Source of the DNA: Natronobacterium haloterrestre
GTDB lineage: Archaea; Halobacteriota; Halobacteria; Halobacteriales; Natrialbaceae
Direction: 5' to 3'
Length of the DNA stretch: 64,000 bases
NCBI RefSeq assembly: GCF_900112205.1
Contig: NZ_FOKW01000011.1
Coordinates: 1-64,000, forward strand
This document shows, in pieces, positions 18,509 to 27,400 of this stretch (positions within the stretch are counted from its first letter, which is position 1; each line of letters begins with the position of its first letter). The position numbers and the translations under genes are program-made. The notes under the pieces are model-generated. The model had not been told where the DNA came from. It did not search any database and saw only the letters and a list, made by a program, of their open reading frames with translations.

Positions 18509-18659
18509 CGGTTTGACGGGATGTAATTTGAAGTTCGAGTTTGTTCCGTGAAGCGATGGACCACTCCGCATCAGCGCCGGCTAAATCCATTGCGTCACCG
18601 ATTCCTTTGTCGATTGTCACCACATATTGACCGTTGGATTTGAGCTGAATCTTTGGCAT
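18501..18659 (-). CDS. 52-aa AbrB-like protein
   Basis: A short ORF starting MPKIQLKSNGQYVVTIDKG and ending ELQITSRQTDE. The KSNGQYVVTIDKGIGDAM segment fits the N-terminal strand-turn-helix of AbrB-type domains. It overlaps the recombinase start by eight bases, so the two are co-translated. Such small proteins commonly precede resolvase genes in haloarchaea (general knowledge, not checked). It may repress its own promoter through the palindrome that begins eight bases upstream of its start. Confidence 0.65.
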   Translation of the reverse strand: MPKIQLKSNGQYVVTIDKGIGDAMDLAGADAEWSIASRNKLELQITSRQTDE

Positions 18660-18666
18660 CTGTCTA

Positions 18667-18686
18667 TACCGTTATTTCTAACGGTA
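18667..18686. promoter_or_regulatory. Perfect palindrome, probable operator
   Basis: TACCGTTA (18667-18674) and its exact reverse complement TAACGGTA (18679-18686) are separated by four bases. The site begins eight bases upstream of the 52-aa gene's ATG, where initiation for a leaderless transcript would fall. A dimeric DNA-binding protein bound there would block transcription of the recombinase pair. The AbrB-like product or the recombinase itself are the obvious candidates. Confidence 0.5.
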
Positions 18687-18707
18687 GAACTAAAGGTATT
18701 TCGGAGT

Positions 18708-18733
18708 GTTCAGGAACTCCAGGTTTCCTGAAC
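18708..18733. repeat. 9-bp perfect inverted repeat, unexplained
   Basis: GTTCAGGAA (18708-18716) is followed eight bases later by its exact complement TTCCTGAAC (18725-18733). It lies between the divergent recombinase and antitoxin-like genes and is followed by a second short stem (TCCGC...GCGGA near 18770). It could be a recombinase site, an operator or the end of a decayed IS200/IS605-type element. Nothing decides between these. Confidence 0.4.
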
Positions 18734-18903
18734 AAATCTTCTTACAGGGCTCCCTCGTGAGTGAAGACTCCGCGGCTCTCTGCGGATATCGCATTTGGGA
18801 GATGGTCCACGCCGGAGTCATTCGAGAAACTCGTCTTGAGAGAACTGCCTATGGCTCTTCTCTACCACAGAGTCTTAATTTGCCAAGAGGTGAATAAACG
18901 AGT

Positions 18904-19092
18904 ATGGACGAGATCGAGGCGGAGAAGATCAGGACATACGAACGGTATCGGTGTGGCGAGATCACGGAGCAAGAGGTTCGAGAAGCACTTGGCGACGAGA
19001 CTATCGATGCGATGCAGGCTGATGTGGAAGCGTTCAAATCGGCGATGGAACTCGATACGAGCGTGGTTTTTGCCTGCGACGACATTGAATGA
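18904..19092 (+). CDS. 62-aa antitoxin-like protein
   Basis: A small acidic protein (MDEIEAEKIRTYERYRCGEI...). Its segment YRCGEITEQEVREALGDE lines up with YEDGEISEQAARRLLGDD of the downstream UPF0175-like antitoxin, so it looks like a second, shorter copy of that family lacking the N-terminal region. AAGAGGTG just upstream gives a plausible ribosome site. There is no toxin directly behind it; the next genes are the full antitoxin and the PIN toxin. It may be a decoy antitoxin, a remnant of an older module or an autonomous regulator. Confidence 0.55.
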   Translation: MDEIEAEKIRTYERYRCGEITEQEVREALGDETIDAMQADVEAFKSAMELDTSVVFACDDIE

Positions 19093-19277
19093 CTCTTCAG
19101 CTTGAGCAGGAGACTCGACGAATTCGTTTTGAGTAGACCCTATTGAATTACGCAGATCGGAGTCCCAACCCGACTCAGGGTAGTACAGAATAGCTCGACT
19201 GCATTTGGCTGGCTATGTTCGATCTCGACCGAAAGTTTATTCGGGCCGCTAGCGTACCCTCTTCCAAGAGATCAGCA

Positions 19278-19547
19278 ATGTCTACAAAATCCCATTCTCT
19301 CAGTGAGGCGGTTCGCATTGCTGAATCGGTGACTGACGAGTCGATCGAAGATCGACTCATTCCGACACTCCGTGATAGTCTCGATGACTCGGCCAAAGCT
19401 CGTGTACTGGGCTTGTACGAAGATGGTGAGATTTCAGAGCAAGCCGCACGTCGGTTGCTCGGTGACGATGATTTCGAGGAGAGTCAATTAATGGCGAGTG
19501 GGGCGGACTCTCTTCTATCGGGAGACACGAGTCGGTTCGTTGACTAA
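19278..19547 (+). CDS. UPF0175-like antitoxin
   Basis: An 89-aa protein whose middle (residues about 35-65, KARVLGLYEDGEISEQAARRLLGDD) has the helix-turn-helix pattern of UPF0175 antitoxins. I use the ATG at 19278, since upstream residues in the open frame lack similarity to the family. A TTTAT element lies about 40 bases upstream. It precedes the PIN-domain gene by 30 bases. The family usually binds DNA and neutralises a DUF3368/PIN toxin, which matches the neighbour. Confidence 0.65.
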   Translation: MSTKSHSLSEAVRIAESVTDESIEDRLIPTLRDSLDDSAKARVLGLYEDGEISEQAARRLLGDDDFEESQLMASGADSLLSGDTSRFVD

Positions 19548-19577
19548 ATCTAACACGTTACTATCTTCCCCGTTCCT

Positions 19578-20183
19578 ATGGCTGATCGTTCTGTCCACCC
19601 GATACTCGCAGACACTGATGCACTCATAGCGTATGCGAGGCTTGATTGCTGGGACGTGATCCGGTCACAATTGTATCTCACAACAACGAATGTCTGTTAT
19701 AGAGAGCTGCTCGACCACACGGATCTTTCGGGTGGAGAAAAATACGATGCTGATGCAAAGGCCAGAGCAGATGCAGCTCAGCGAGTTTTAGATGCGATCG
19801 AAGACGAGACGTCAACGATCACACGAGAATTCTGCGGACAATCGGGGATCACACTGGGTGAACATAGTCTTCCGCCGTTAGCAAAGCAACATTCGGATAC
19901 GGTTGAAGCAATCCTGATGATGGACAAAGGCAACGAGGATCGCGCTGAGGGAGGCCGCGCCTACATTCAGCGAAAGCTGGACCTTGAAGAGTTAGGAATC
20001 GAATTGCCATCATTGGGCGTGCCACTTGGGATATTGGCGAAAGAAGGATATCTGACGGAAGACGAAGCGTGTTCCGAGATCAACGAGCTTGCTGAAAAAG
20101 AGGGTTGGAAGAGTCGAAGTGCATTAGAACGTATTTGGAAGAGTGTCCCGTTAGACTGCGATCAAGAACCAGACTTCTTGTAA
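19578..20183 (+). CDS. PIN-domain (DUF3368-like) toxin
   Basis: A 201-aa PIN-fold RNase candidate. The first strand ILADTDALIAYARL places acidic D12 and D14 at the catalytic position. The C-terminus (PSLGVPLGILAKEGYLTEDEA, then GWKSRSALERIW) has the layout of DUF3368 toxins, where a Gly-rich turn is followed by a helical tail. At 201 aa it is longer than VapC toxins (about 130 aa), with an extra region near residues 50-110. With the antitoxin 30 bases upstream it forms a type II toxin-antitoxin module that may stabilise the island. Its RNA target is unknown. Confidence 0.7.
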   Translation: MADRSVHPILADTDALIAYARLDCWDVIRSQLYLTTTNVCYRELLDHTDLSGGEKYDADAKARADAAQRVLDAIEDETSTITREFCGQSGITLGEHSLPPLAKQHSDTVEAILMMDKGNEDRAEGGRAYIQRKLDLEELGIELPSLGVPLGILAKEGYLTEDEACSEINELAEKEGWKSRSALERIWKSVPLDCDQEPDFL

Positions 20184-20275
20184 TTGCTAACTCTTTCTTA
20201 ACTGAACGAAGCAATCCTACGCGAGAAGGCCGCGAACACTCGTCAGCGTACCGGTCACTAAATATACAAATAGTT

Positions 20276-20337
20276 TTTATACTGTATCTACTACCCAAAA
20301 CCGGCTGAAATCGCCCCCCGGTGTTGCAGCACCGGGG
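20276..20337 (+). promoter_or_regulatory. Promoter and leader hairpin of the seven-gene operon
   Basis: TTTATAC (20276-20282) is a good archaeal TATA box and predicts a start near 20305. The roughly 50-base leader would contain a perfect hairpin: CCCCGGTG (20316-20323), a six-base loop, and CACCGGGG (20330-20337). It ends 17 bases before the first ATG. No Shine-Dalgarno is visible. A leader with a stable stem suggests post-transcriptional control or an operator. Confidence 0.55.
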
Positions 20338-20354
20338 AACAGACGCTGCCAAGG

Positions 20355-20657
20355 ATGACAGCAAAAGACACTAATCGTGTCGGGAGTGATAACTCTGTCT
20401 CTCGGCCGGCCGAGGAGACGGAGATCGTTACCGAACACGATACACAAAGCAGACGAATTGTTCGCCACGCACGGAATAGCGGAGGCTCAACGACGCGGAG
20501 AGACCTCCTTATGAAGACCGATCTCTCCGACGATGAACTGGACGGTCTACTTAGACGGCTCGCAGATGGCGGTTACGTTGACCTGATCGGGGAAGCGGAA
20601 CGCGAAGCGATCGTGTTGACGTGTAGCGGGGAGCATCTCGCCGGGGGGTTCCGATGA
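20355..20657 (+). CDS. Small winged-helix protein (operon gene 1)
   Basis: A 100-aa protein with a disordered start and a C-terminal winged-helix-like segment: RRIVRHARNSGGSTTRRDLL, then DDELDGLLRRLADGGYVDLI and a short wing. The pattern is that of archaeal ArsR/MarR-like transcription factors without a sensor domain. It opens a seven-gene operon in which every gene overlaps the next, here by ATGA. Likely the regulator of the operon or a DNA-binding adaptor. Confidence 0.7.
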   Translation: MTAKDTNRVGSDNSVSRPAEETEIVTEHDTQSRRIVRHARNSGGSTTRRDLLMKTDLSDDELDGLLRRLADGGYVDLIGEAEREAIVLTCSGEHLAGGFR

Positions 20658-21028
20658 CCGGAATCGATCACGGATACGCCATCCCCATCGACCCCAATGA
20701 TGCGTTCAAAGCGGTCTCGAACAGCCGGCGACGTCGGATTCTACTCTCACTCGCCCAGTCGGAGGATCCGCTTACAGCCTCGGAGCTGGCCCTCGAAATC
20801 GCGGCCATCGAAAATCTCGTCGATCCAAGCGAAGTAACGAGCGAGCAGCGAACCCGAGTGTACATCTCGCTGATTCAATCACATTTGGAGACGTTGGATG
20901 AGTTGGGGGTTGCCGATTACGACGAACGTGCGAAGAAGGTCTCACCAACGGATGCTACACAACCGATCGCGCGCCACATCCGCGAGATCACGACCGCGTG
21001 CTACAAGCCGGAGGGTGCGTGCGAATGA
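20654..21028 (+). CDS. HTH protein (DUF7344-like; operon gene 2)
   Basis: A 124-aa protein with the haloarchaeal HTH signature DAFKAVSNSRRRRILLSLAQ at about residues 15-34, then a helix pair (ELALEIAAIENL) and a long helix (RVYISLIQSHLETLDELGVA) leading to a wing and YDERAKKV. This is the fold of the small haloarchaeal winged-helix proteins related to DUF7344. It overlaps both neighbours by four bases. Two adjacent HTH proteins ahead of nuclease genes suggest tight control of a potentially toxic system. Confidence 0.75.
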   Translation: MTGIDHGYAIPIDPNDAFKAVSNSRRRRILLSLAQSEDPLTASELALEIAAIENLVDPSEVTSEQRTRVYISLIQSHLETLDELGVADYDERAKKVSPTDATQPIARHIREITTACYKPEGACE

Positions 21029-21531
21029 CGAGAATTTCGGAAGAGAGACTAACCGACGAGATGGTCGTCCGGAATCTCACGTACCAGTTCGACCGGACAC
21101 TCCAGCTCCTGGAATGCCTCGCCGCTGATGGGCAGGAGGGCGATCCGGAAGTCTGCGTGATCGGATCGTACTCGAAGAAGAAACTTGAGGCCGCTGCCGA
21201 ACAGGCGCTGACTGGCTGGTCGCTTCCGGAGGATACGACATGTAGTCAGTGTGACCGCGGGCTCACGGCGCACAGGCCCGTAATGATTCGCGCCAGAAGA
21301 CCGCTGGAACTGCTGACGTGGTACCTCGATCAGTGCGTGTGCGACGAGTGCGACGTACCGCTCGATCCACGACCGGATGGACTGGACGTGATCGCTTCCG
21401 CGTGGATCGCTCCGTGGGATGATCCAGAGAGCAGAAGGCCACTGCTGTTGAGCGACGTCACGATTGAGGAATCGAGCGGAACCAACTACGAAACCGGTTC
21501 AAACGTGGAGGGGACCGATGGGACGCAGTGA
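21025..21531 (+). CDS. Cysteine-pair protein, unknown (operon gene 3)
   Basis: A 168-aa acidic protein with no family I recognise. Two cysteine pairs, CSQC (residues about 73-76) and CDEC (about 104-107), could bind zinc. The first 60 residues are helical and resemble a coiled or HTH-like segment, and the tail is disordered. I start at 21025, where ATG overlaps the preceding stop, rather than at the upstream in-frame ATG at 20998. It overlaps the HNH gene by 14 bases. Confidence 0.6.
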   Translation: MTRISEERLTDEMVVRNLTYQFDRTLQLLECLAADGQEGDPEVCVIGSYSKKKLEAAAEQALTGWSLPEDTTCSQCDRGLTAHRPVMIRARRPLELLTWYLDQCVCDECDVPLDPRPDGLDVIASAWIAPWDDPESRRPLLLSDVTIEESSGTNYETGSNVEGTDGTQ

Positions 21532-22300
21532 CGGATACCGTACGTTCCCCACCAGCGTTCGGAAACAGATCCTGAAACGGGACAATCATCAGTGTCAGGT
21601 CTGTGGGCGGCTCGGCCCCGAGCGCGGTGGAAACATCGACCTCGAAGCCCACCACATGCAGGAGGAACCGGAGTTGATCGATCGGGATCATCCCGACAAC
21701 GGAACGACGATGTGTATCCCATGTCACCACTTGGTGACCCACCGGACGACTACGGACGATCTTCCGTTCGACATCGACGACGTCGCCGCCGAAGTCAATC
21801 TTCTCTACAAGGACATCGAGATCCTCGTGTACCTGTACGAACACGGGCCAGCGACGACGAGCGAAATACGCGAGGCCACGAGTGGGTCTGCGCGAACGTC
21901 GATCATCGAGCGGCTCTGGACGCTCATGTCGATCGATCGGGATGTGGACTCGTTGGATGGTCCGCTGATCGACAAGGATCTCGACACAGACGAGTGGGGG
22001 TATCCCGACGACATCGGAAGGACCGTCCGCGGGCGAATCCCGGATAACGAAGAGGAATTGGTGGATCGGCTGCGGGACGAGTTGCTCCGACGGCTTCTCG
22101 ACGCCGGCGTGAGTCGATCGACGCTCGCGTTGTTCTTCGGTCGTTCTCGGCGAGCGACGTTCTACATCAGCAAGCGTGCGGGCGCAGTTCGCGTGCCGTT
22201 CGACGACGACGATCATCCTGGAGCGCTGATGGACGAGGACGAGTTCGAACGAGTGGTCGATGGAATGGGACGGTTGTTCGAAGAGATTGGTTCGAAATGA
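21518..22300 (+). CDS. HNH endonuclease fused to winged-helix domain (operon gene 4)
   Basis: A 260-aa protein. Residues 12-76 form an HNH nuclease with zinc cysteines C26, C29, C66 and C69 (CQVC and CIPC) and catalytic-site histidines H45-H46 (LEAHHM) and H75. Residues about 85-140 look like a winged helix (LYKDIEILVYLYEHGPATTS), and a further helical region near 170-230 includes RSTLALFFGRSRRATFYIS, a second HTH-like stretch. Fusion of an HNH nuclease to DNA-binding domains suggests sequence- or structure-directed DNA cleavage. I chose the ATG at 21518, since HNH homology begins shortly after. The last four bases overlap the next gene. Confidence 0.82.
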   Translation: MGRSDGYRTFPTSVRKQILKRDNHQCQVCGRLGPERGGNIDLEAHHMQEEPELIDRDHPDNGTTMCIPCHHLVTHRTTTDDLPFDIDDVAAEVNLLYKDIEILVYLYEHGPATTSEIREATSGSARTSIIERLWTLMSIDRDVDSLDGPLIDKDLDTDEWGYPDDIGRTVRGRIPDNEEELVDRLRDELLRRLLDAGVSRSTLALFFGRSRRATFYISKRAGAVRVPFDDDDHPGALMDEDEFERVVDGMGRLFEEIGSK

Positions 22301-23184
22301 CCGATAAGTATTCTATATTGACTTGTGTAGGAATGAGAACGAACCAATCGTGTCGGGGCCGACGGATGGGAGATGCATATGTACGTCACCAGGAACTGAC
22401 GAAGCGATTAACCCTTCACGTGGGGGACGAGGAACACTTGTTCGAGCGAGCACGTTGCTGTTCACAGCCGACAGAACTCGTGGTCGCACCAGTGGAACTT
22501 CACCGACGGAACGTTCAGCGCCGGCTTCGTGAACGAAACGCACCGAAGGACGCGTTCGCGTTCGATGACCCGGAAGGGGTGAGCAAAGGAATCCTGAGTG
22601 CCGCTGGCGAACCGAACAAAGCGATCGATCGTATCGACCGTCTCGCACAGGTCCGGTCCATACTGACTGAGCTGGCTGAAGGGGATATGGACCCCCTCTC
22701 GCTCCCGCCGGGAGTGTCGTCACACGATTCACGATACATCGAACAGATCCGTACAGAGGTGGAAGCGGTCACCAACTTCCATCCAGAACGAATCGAAGTG
22801 TGGAAACACGCGGCTGACGGTCTGTACGCGCCAATCGATTCGGAAACCGGAGAGATCCTCAATCTCGCGCTCGCCGTAGAACGTAGGCTCCAGAACCGAA
22901 CGGCGAAGGCGACCTCTGAGACGGACCTCGTACGGCGAGCGACACGAACCATCGTATCGTCGAGCGGCTCAGCGTGGACTGAAGCGTATCCGGAAATCGA
23001 ACGCGTCACATTGCTCGGTCTGAGCGGCCTCTCCGCACCGCACGCGGACTTGTTACACGCGCTGTTAGCGACGACGTCGATCGACGTTCACGTCCACTTC
23101 CGCGAGGGTTCGGGAGCATACCTGAAGAGGCGTATGCCCGCACTACTCGACATCGAGGGGCCTGGACAGGTGGTGTTCGAATGA
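22297..23184 (+). CDS. AddB-like N-terminal half (operon gene 5)
   Basis: A 295-aa protein that matches the order of elements in domain 1 of AddB/RexB inactivated helicases: an opening strand (TELVVAPVELHRRNVQRRLR), a segment equivalent to the FAR...L region (DDPEGVSKGILSAAGEP), IDRLAQVRSIL, and a closing Walker-B-like strand (RVTLLGLSGLSAPHADLLH). There is no Walker A, so no ATPase activity is expected. It overlaps the next gene by ATGA, and the two together rebuild an AddB-type helicase fold. The start at 22297 keeps the overlap with the HNH stop; ATG 22366 is an alternative. The assignment is by pattern only. Confidence 0.6.
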   Translation: MTDKYSILTCVGMRTNQSCRGRRMGDAYVRHQELTKRLTLHVGDEEHLFERARCCSQPTELVVAPVELHRRNVQRRLRERNAPKDAFAFDDPEGVSKGILSAAGEPNKAIDRIDRLAQVRSILTELAEGDMDPLSLPPGVSSHDSRYIEQIRTEVEAVTNFHPERIEVWKHAADGLYAPIDSETGEILNLALAVERRLQNRTAKATSETDLVRRATRTIVSSSGSAWTEAYPEIERVTLLGLSGLSAPHADLLHALLATTSIDVHVHFREGSGAYLKRRMPALLDIEGPGQVVFE

Positions 23185-24425
23185 CGATCTCAGAACGACT
23201 GAGACTCTCTCGCCCGTTCGATCCGCCAACGGTTCCGACAGTTGAACTCGTGTCGCCAACGCGGCGAGAAGAAGCTCGAAGCGCTATGGCGATCGTTGCG
23301 GAGCTGCGCGATCGGGACGTCCCGATCCGGGATATCGCAGTCGTCGCCCGAGATCTCGACTCGTACGAACAGTCGCTCTTCAGAGCAGCCATCCAATACG
23401 GAATTGCGCCCGTATTCTGGAGGCAACTCTACGTCACGAGGACGCGCCCGTACGCGCTCGTGGAATCAGTCTGTGAGGCACTCGACGCGGACGAACTCGA
23501 CCGGAGAACGCTGCTTCGTCCGCTCGAACATCGATGGGCGCCATCGAACGCGCCATCCGACGACTGGCCGGTCGATCCGGCGACGCTGTACCGAGTGAAA
23601 CACGCGCTTCCCCAGGGTGCACGCCCAACCGAGGAGTGGATTGAGGTGTTGGAAACGATCGACGACGCCGACGCCCGTTTCACGACGTTCGTAGAGTGGC
23701 TCGCCGACGTTCCGGAGCCGAACCCGGAGACCGTCACGTCTGTTCTCGGCGACGTCGTCGAAGCGTACGCCGATCACGGCCTCGCGGTGACGAGGGAGAG
23801 CGATTCGCCAGCGCTGCTCGATACCGAGACCGACGCACGGGCGGTCGTCCGCGGACGAACACTCGTCCAACAACTTCGCCACAAATTCGCGGATCGACTC
23901 CAAGAAGAAACGCTCGAACGATCCTGGGGCGATGTCGCCGATCTCGCCAACGTGATCGCCACCCAACGCCCGGGGCGACGCGAACACTCCAACGCTCGGG
24001 CGCTGGACATCCTCGAAGCTAACGACGTATGGATGCTTGACGTCCAGTACGTGATTGCCGTCGGGATGACCGCTGACGAGTGGCCACGAGCGACTGAATC
24101 GGTGGTTCCACCGGAGTTCCAGGAAGTCGTTCTCCGAGGCGACGATGACACCTCGAAGCTCGCTCCTCGAACGGCGTGGACGGACGGACGTGACCGCGAC
24201 CAGTTCCTGGACGTGTTCCGAGCTGCTGGAACGGGCGTAATACTCACGCGCCACACCCAGACGGTCGATGGTGACGACGTCCATTCGTCGCCGTTCCTCG
24301 ATCATCTCGATCTTCAGACGGTCGCCGAATCCCACCGTCAGCAACTGCTGAGCACGAATCGAGAGCTTCCCCCGGAAATACAGGACTTCCTCGAAGAACG
24401 AGCGGAGGCGACCGCCAATGAGTGA
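23181..24425 (+). CDS. AddB-like C-terminal helicase half, no nuclease (operon gene 6)
   Basis: A 414-aa protein like the second helicase domain of AddB. It opens VELVSPTRREEARSAMAIVA, followed by IAVVARDLDSYEQSLFRAAI, and has DVQYVIAVGMTADEWPR near residues 288-304, the place where AddB has its motif V-like strand. The protein ends soon after (FLEERAEATANE). The PD-(D/E)xK nuclease and the iron-sulfur cysteines found in the 1079-aa AddB of this island are absent. It is coupled by short overlaps to both neighbours. Probably a structural or DNA-scanning subunit for the helicase-nuclease encoded next. Confidence 0.7.
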   Translation: MTISERLRLSRPFDPPTVPTVELVSPTRREEARSAMAIVAELRDRDVPIRDIAVVARDLDSYEQSLFRAAIQYGIAPVFWRQLYVTRTRPYALVESVCEALDADELDRRTLLRPLEHRWAPSNAPSDDWPVDPATLYRVKHALPQGARPTEEWIEVLETIDDADARFTTFVEWLADVPEPNPETVTSVLGDVVEAYADHGLAVTRESDSPALLDTETDARAVVRGRTLVQQLRHKFADRLQEETLERSWGDVADLANVIATQRPGRREHSNARALDILEANDVWMLDVQYVIAVGMTADEWPRATESVVPPEFQEVVLRGDDDTSKLAPRTAWTDGRDRDQFLDVFRAAGTGVILTRHTQTVDGDDVHSSPFLDHLDLQTVAESHRQQLLSTNRELPPEIQDFLEERAEATANE

Positions 24426-27400
24426 GCCCAACGACGATCCGATTCGGCTGAAGGGCGCACAACGCGAGATTCGAGGTGCCTACTTCGACAACGAGACGGG
24501 ATTGTTCACTCTGAATTGCGTCCCCGGTTCGGGAAAATCGGTGGTCGCACACCACCTTGCTGCGGAGGACGTTCTTCGTCGGTACGTCGCAGGCAGTCCG
24601 ACGCCGGAGCAGCACGTCGCGGTCATCTCGTTCAACCGGGACGAGGCCGCCGCGATCGTTCCCGAAATCTGTGACCGGCTTCGAACGATCGTCGAACATG
24701 AACTCGTTCCGGCGGCAACCGACGTGAGCGACGACGAACTGGAGTATTTGATCCAGCGCGTTCGTCAAGCGCCGTACGTCGGAACCATCGACAGTCTCCT
24801 TCGAGGCGTGCTCGTAGAGATCGCATCAGATGCAGGGTTCGAGGAGGTACCCGCAATCGGGAACGAGGCACTCCTGACGCAGGTCCACGTCGAGTGTTAC
24901 GAGACACTTCGTGACGAACCTCAGTATTCGACTCGCCTCGAACAGTTGGAGGCTGCCTACCCCGACGGGGAGTACGACGACAGTGTCGCCGAAATGCTCG
25001 TCCGGGCCGTCGAGTACTGTCGTGACCAGCAACTTACGACGTCAGCGTTCCGGTCAGAACTCGAACTGACGCGGGAGTCGGTGTACGCGGAAGGCGAACC
25101 AGAGGCGTTCCGCGATGTCGTCGCAGCAGTCGAACGTTGCGTTGATGACGAGAGTATCGGGGAACGAGTCCGCGAGGCAGTCGAAGGTGAGGATCGAGAC
25201 CGTGTCGTAGAGGCGGATCGAACCCTGTACGAAGCGTGGTGTGCGCGTATCGACGACTTCTGTACAGTACTCTCGGCGTACCGAGATGCCTATCGAGAAG
25301 CGATACGAGAGCACGGCGTCGTTTCACACACCGACGTCGCGTTTCTTGTGGCCAGGTATTTCGACGACGCTGCGGACGCAACAGCGTCTCTCGAAGTGTT
25401 CGACGAGATCGACGAACGACATCGGGAGCGTATTCTCCAAAGGCATCGTGCCCGATTGAGAAGCGTGATCATCGACGAGGCGCAGGACGTTTCTGCGATC
25501 CAACACGCAGCGCTCGCTCACCTCGTCACGCCCGAGACGCGCGTCTGTGCGGTCGGTGACGCTCTACAGGGGATCTATCTCTGGCGGCATGCAGATCCGT
25601 CCTGGTTCGAAACGGCGACGACGAGCGGAACGTACCTCGGCATTGACTGGGACACGCACGAGAATCGGACCGCGACGACGACGTACCGATGCGTTCCGGA
25701 CGTCGCCACGGCGATCAACTCGATTTCCGAACCGGTGTTCTCGGACCCGTCGCGCGGTGATCTCGGTACCCTCGATACGACGTTCTCTCCGCTGGAAGCT
25801 GCGCGTGACGGGAGCGACGAGACGGCGGTGCATATCTCCTCGTTCACCGGCGTCGGTACCCCCGGATCAGCAGACTGGGCGAACCCCGGTGACGGCGTCG
25901 GCGAGGCGAATATACTGGCGACGCATCTCTCGCAGGGACTTGTCGACGGGACGTTCGCTGACGATACTGGCACCCCATTGGGGATCACTGTCCTCTTTCG
26001 GAAGCGGGCACGAATGAGCGATTATGAGGCGGCATTCGCCGCAGAGGGACTCCGCGTGCGGAACGCGAGTGAGTCACTGTTCGACTGCCCCGCAGTCAGT
26101 ACGGTGTTCGACGTTTGTGACTGGCTCGTTCAACCAGGATCTCCTGACCGAACGAGAACACTCATCACCGAATCCGCTCTGGGAATCGGCACACTGGAAG
26201 GTGCCTTCTCCGATCACGACTGGCGTCTCAACGGTGTACTCGGCGACGACGACATTCAGTCGGACCTCACCGAGGCACAACGACGCACGCTAACCGGTCT
26301 CGTCCATCTTCGTGATCAGCGCGACACGTCCGAAATGCGACCTGCCGGGGCGTACGTCGAAGACGTCGTCGAGGCGCTTTCGCTCAGAGCGGATTCGAAC
26401 GGCTACTTCACGGACACTGATTCCGAACAGCGCGTCGCAAACCTCGACGCCCTCGTCGAGACAATCGCTCAGTGGGTAGGTGACGATCACTCCACTCTGG
26501 ACGACCTGATCGAACTGGTCGCTCCGTTTCGAGAAGAACCGGATGACGGCCCACCGCAACCGAGCACGGCGGGTTCCGAATACGACGTGGAATTCCAAAC
26601 AGCGCATCGATCGAAAGGCGACCAAGACGATGTCGTCGTCATCGCAGATCCAGGATTTGACCTCTGGGCACCCGGTCCGCACAATCAGCGGTTCATCGCG
26701 CAAGGGTCCATCGTGGGCCTCGCCCCGCCGGAGAACGTAAATCTCCCTGAAGAGATCACCATCCCACCGTTCGAAGGTGGCCTGTTCGATCCGGCGAATA
26801 GCTGGGATCGTGATGCCGGACTTCGATGGGTGAGCGCATTGTGGTGCGATTTGGTCACCGATTCAGCGGGAAGAGACGGTCTCGTCGGTACCGAACGGCT
26901 CTGTCAGGTCGCCAGAAACGAGCGCGCTGAAGGATGGAGACTGCTATACGTTGCACTCACCCGTGCGCGCGATCACCTCGTTATCCCGCTTCCACGGTCA
27001 GTTCTGACTACTGACCGGCATCGTGATCGGTGGCTCGATACCATTCGAGATGAACTCAACTATCAGGGAGGGACTGACTCGTATACGCTGTCGGTTCCTG
27101 ATACGGATCCGAACGGCGACTCGATCGAAATCGGCGTTAATGACGTCGATCTATTCGCGCGACGATCAGATGTGCGAGAGCCTACGCCGGACACGGACGT
27201 CGCCGTTTCTCAACCTCGTCGTGATCGACTCGACCCGTGGATTCCGAGATTCGTCAACCCTAGTACGATGTATCCGCTGACCGAGGGTCAGGATGAGTAT
27301 CTCATCGCTCACCTCCTCGGAGACTCGCTTCACACCGAGACGAACGACGTTCCCGACGACCTCCCCTTAGAGTTCGATCGATTAGGTCCCGGTGAAGTCG

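Noticed and set aside
20998-21024. Upstream ATG start for the cysteine-pair protein
   Set aside because: The ATG at 21025 overlaps the preceding stop as ATGA, like other junctions in the operon; the extra nine residues fall within the previous gene.
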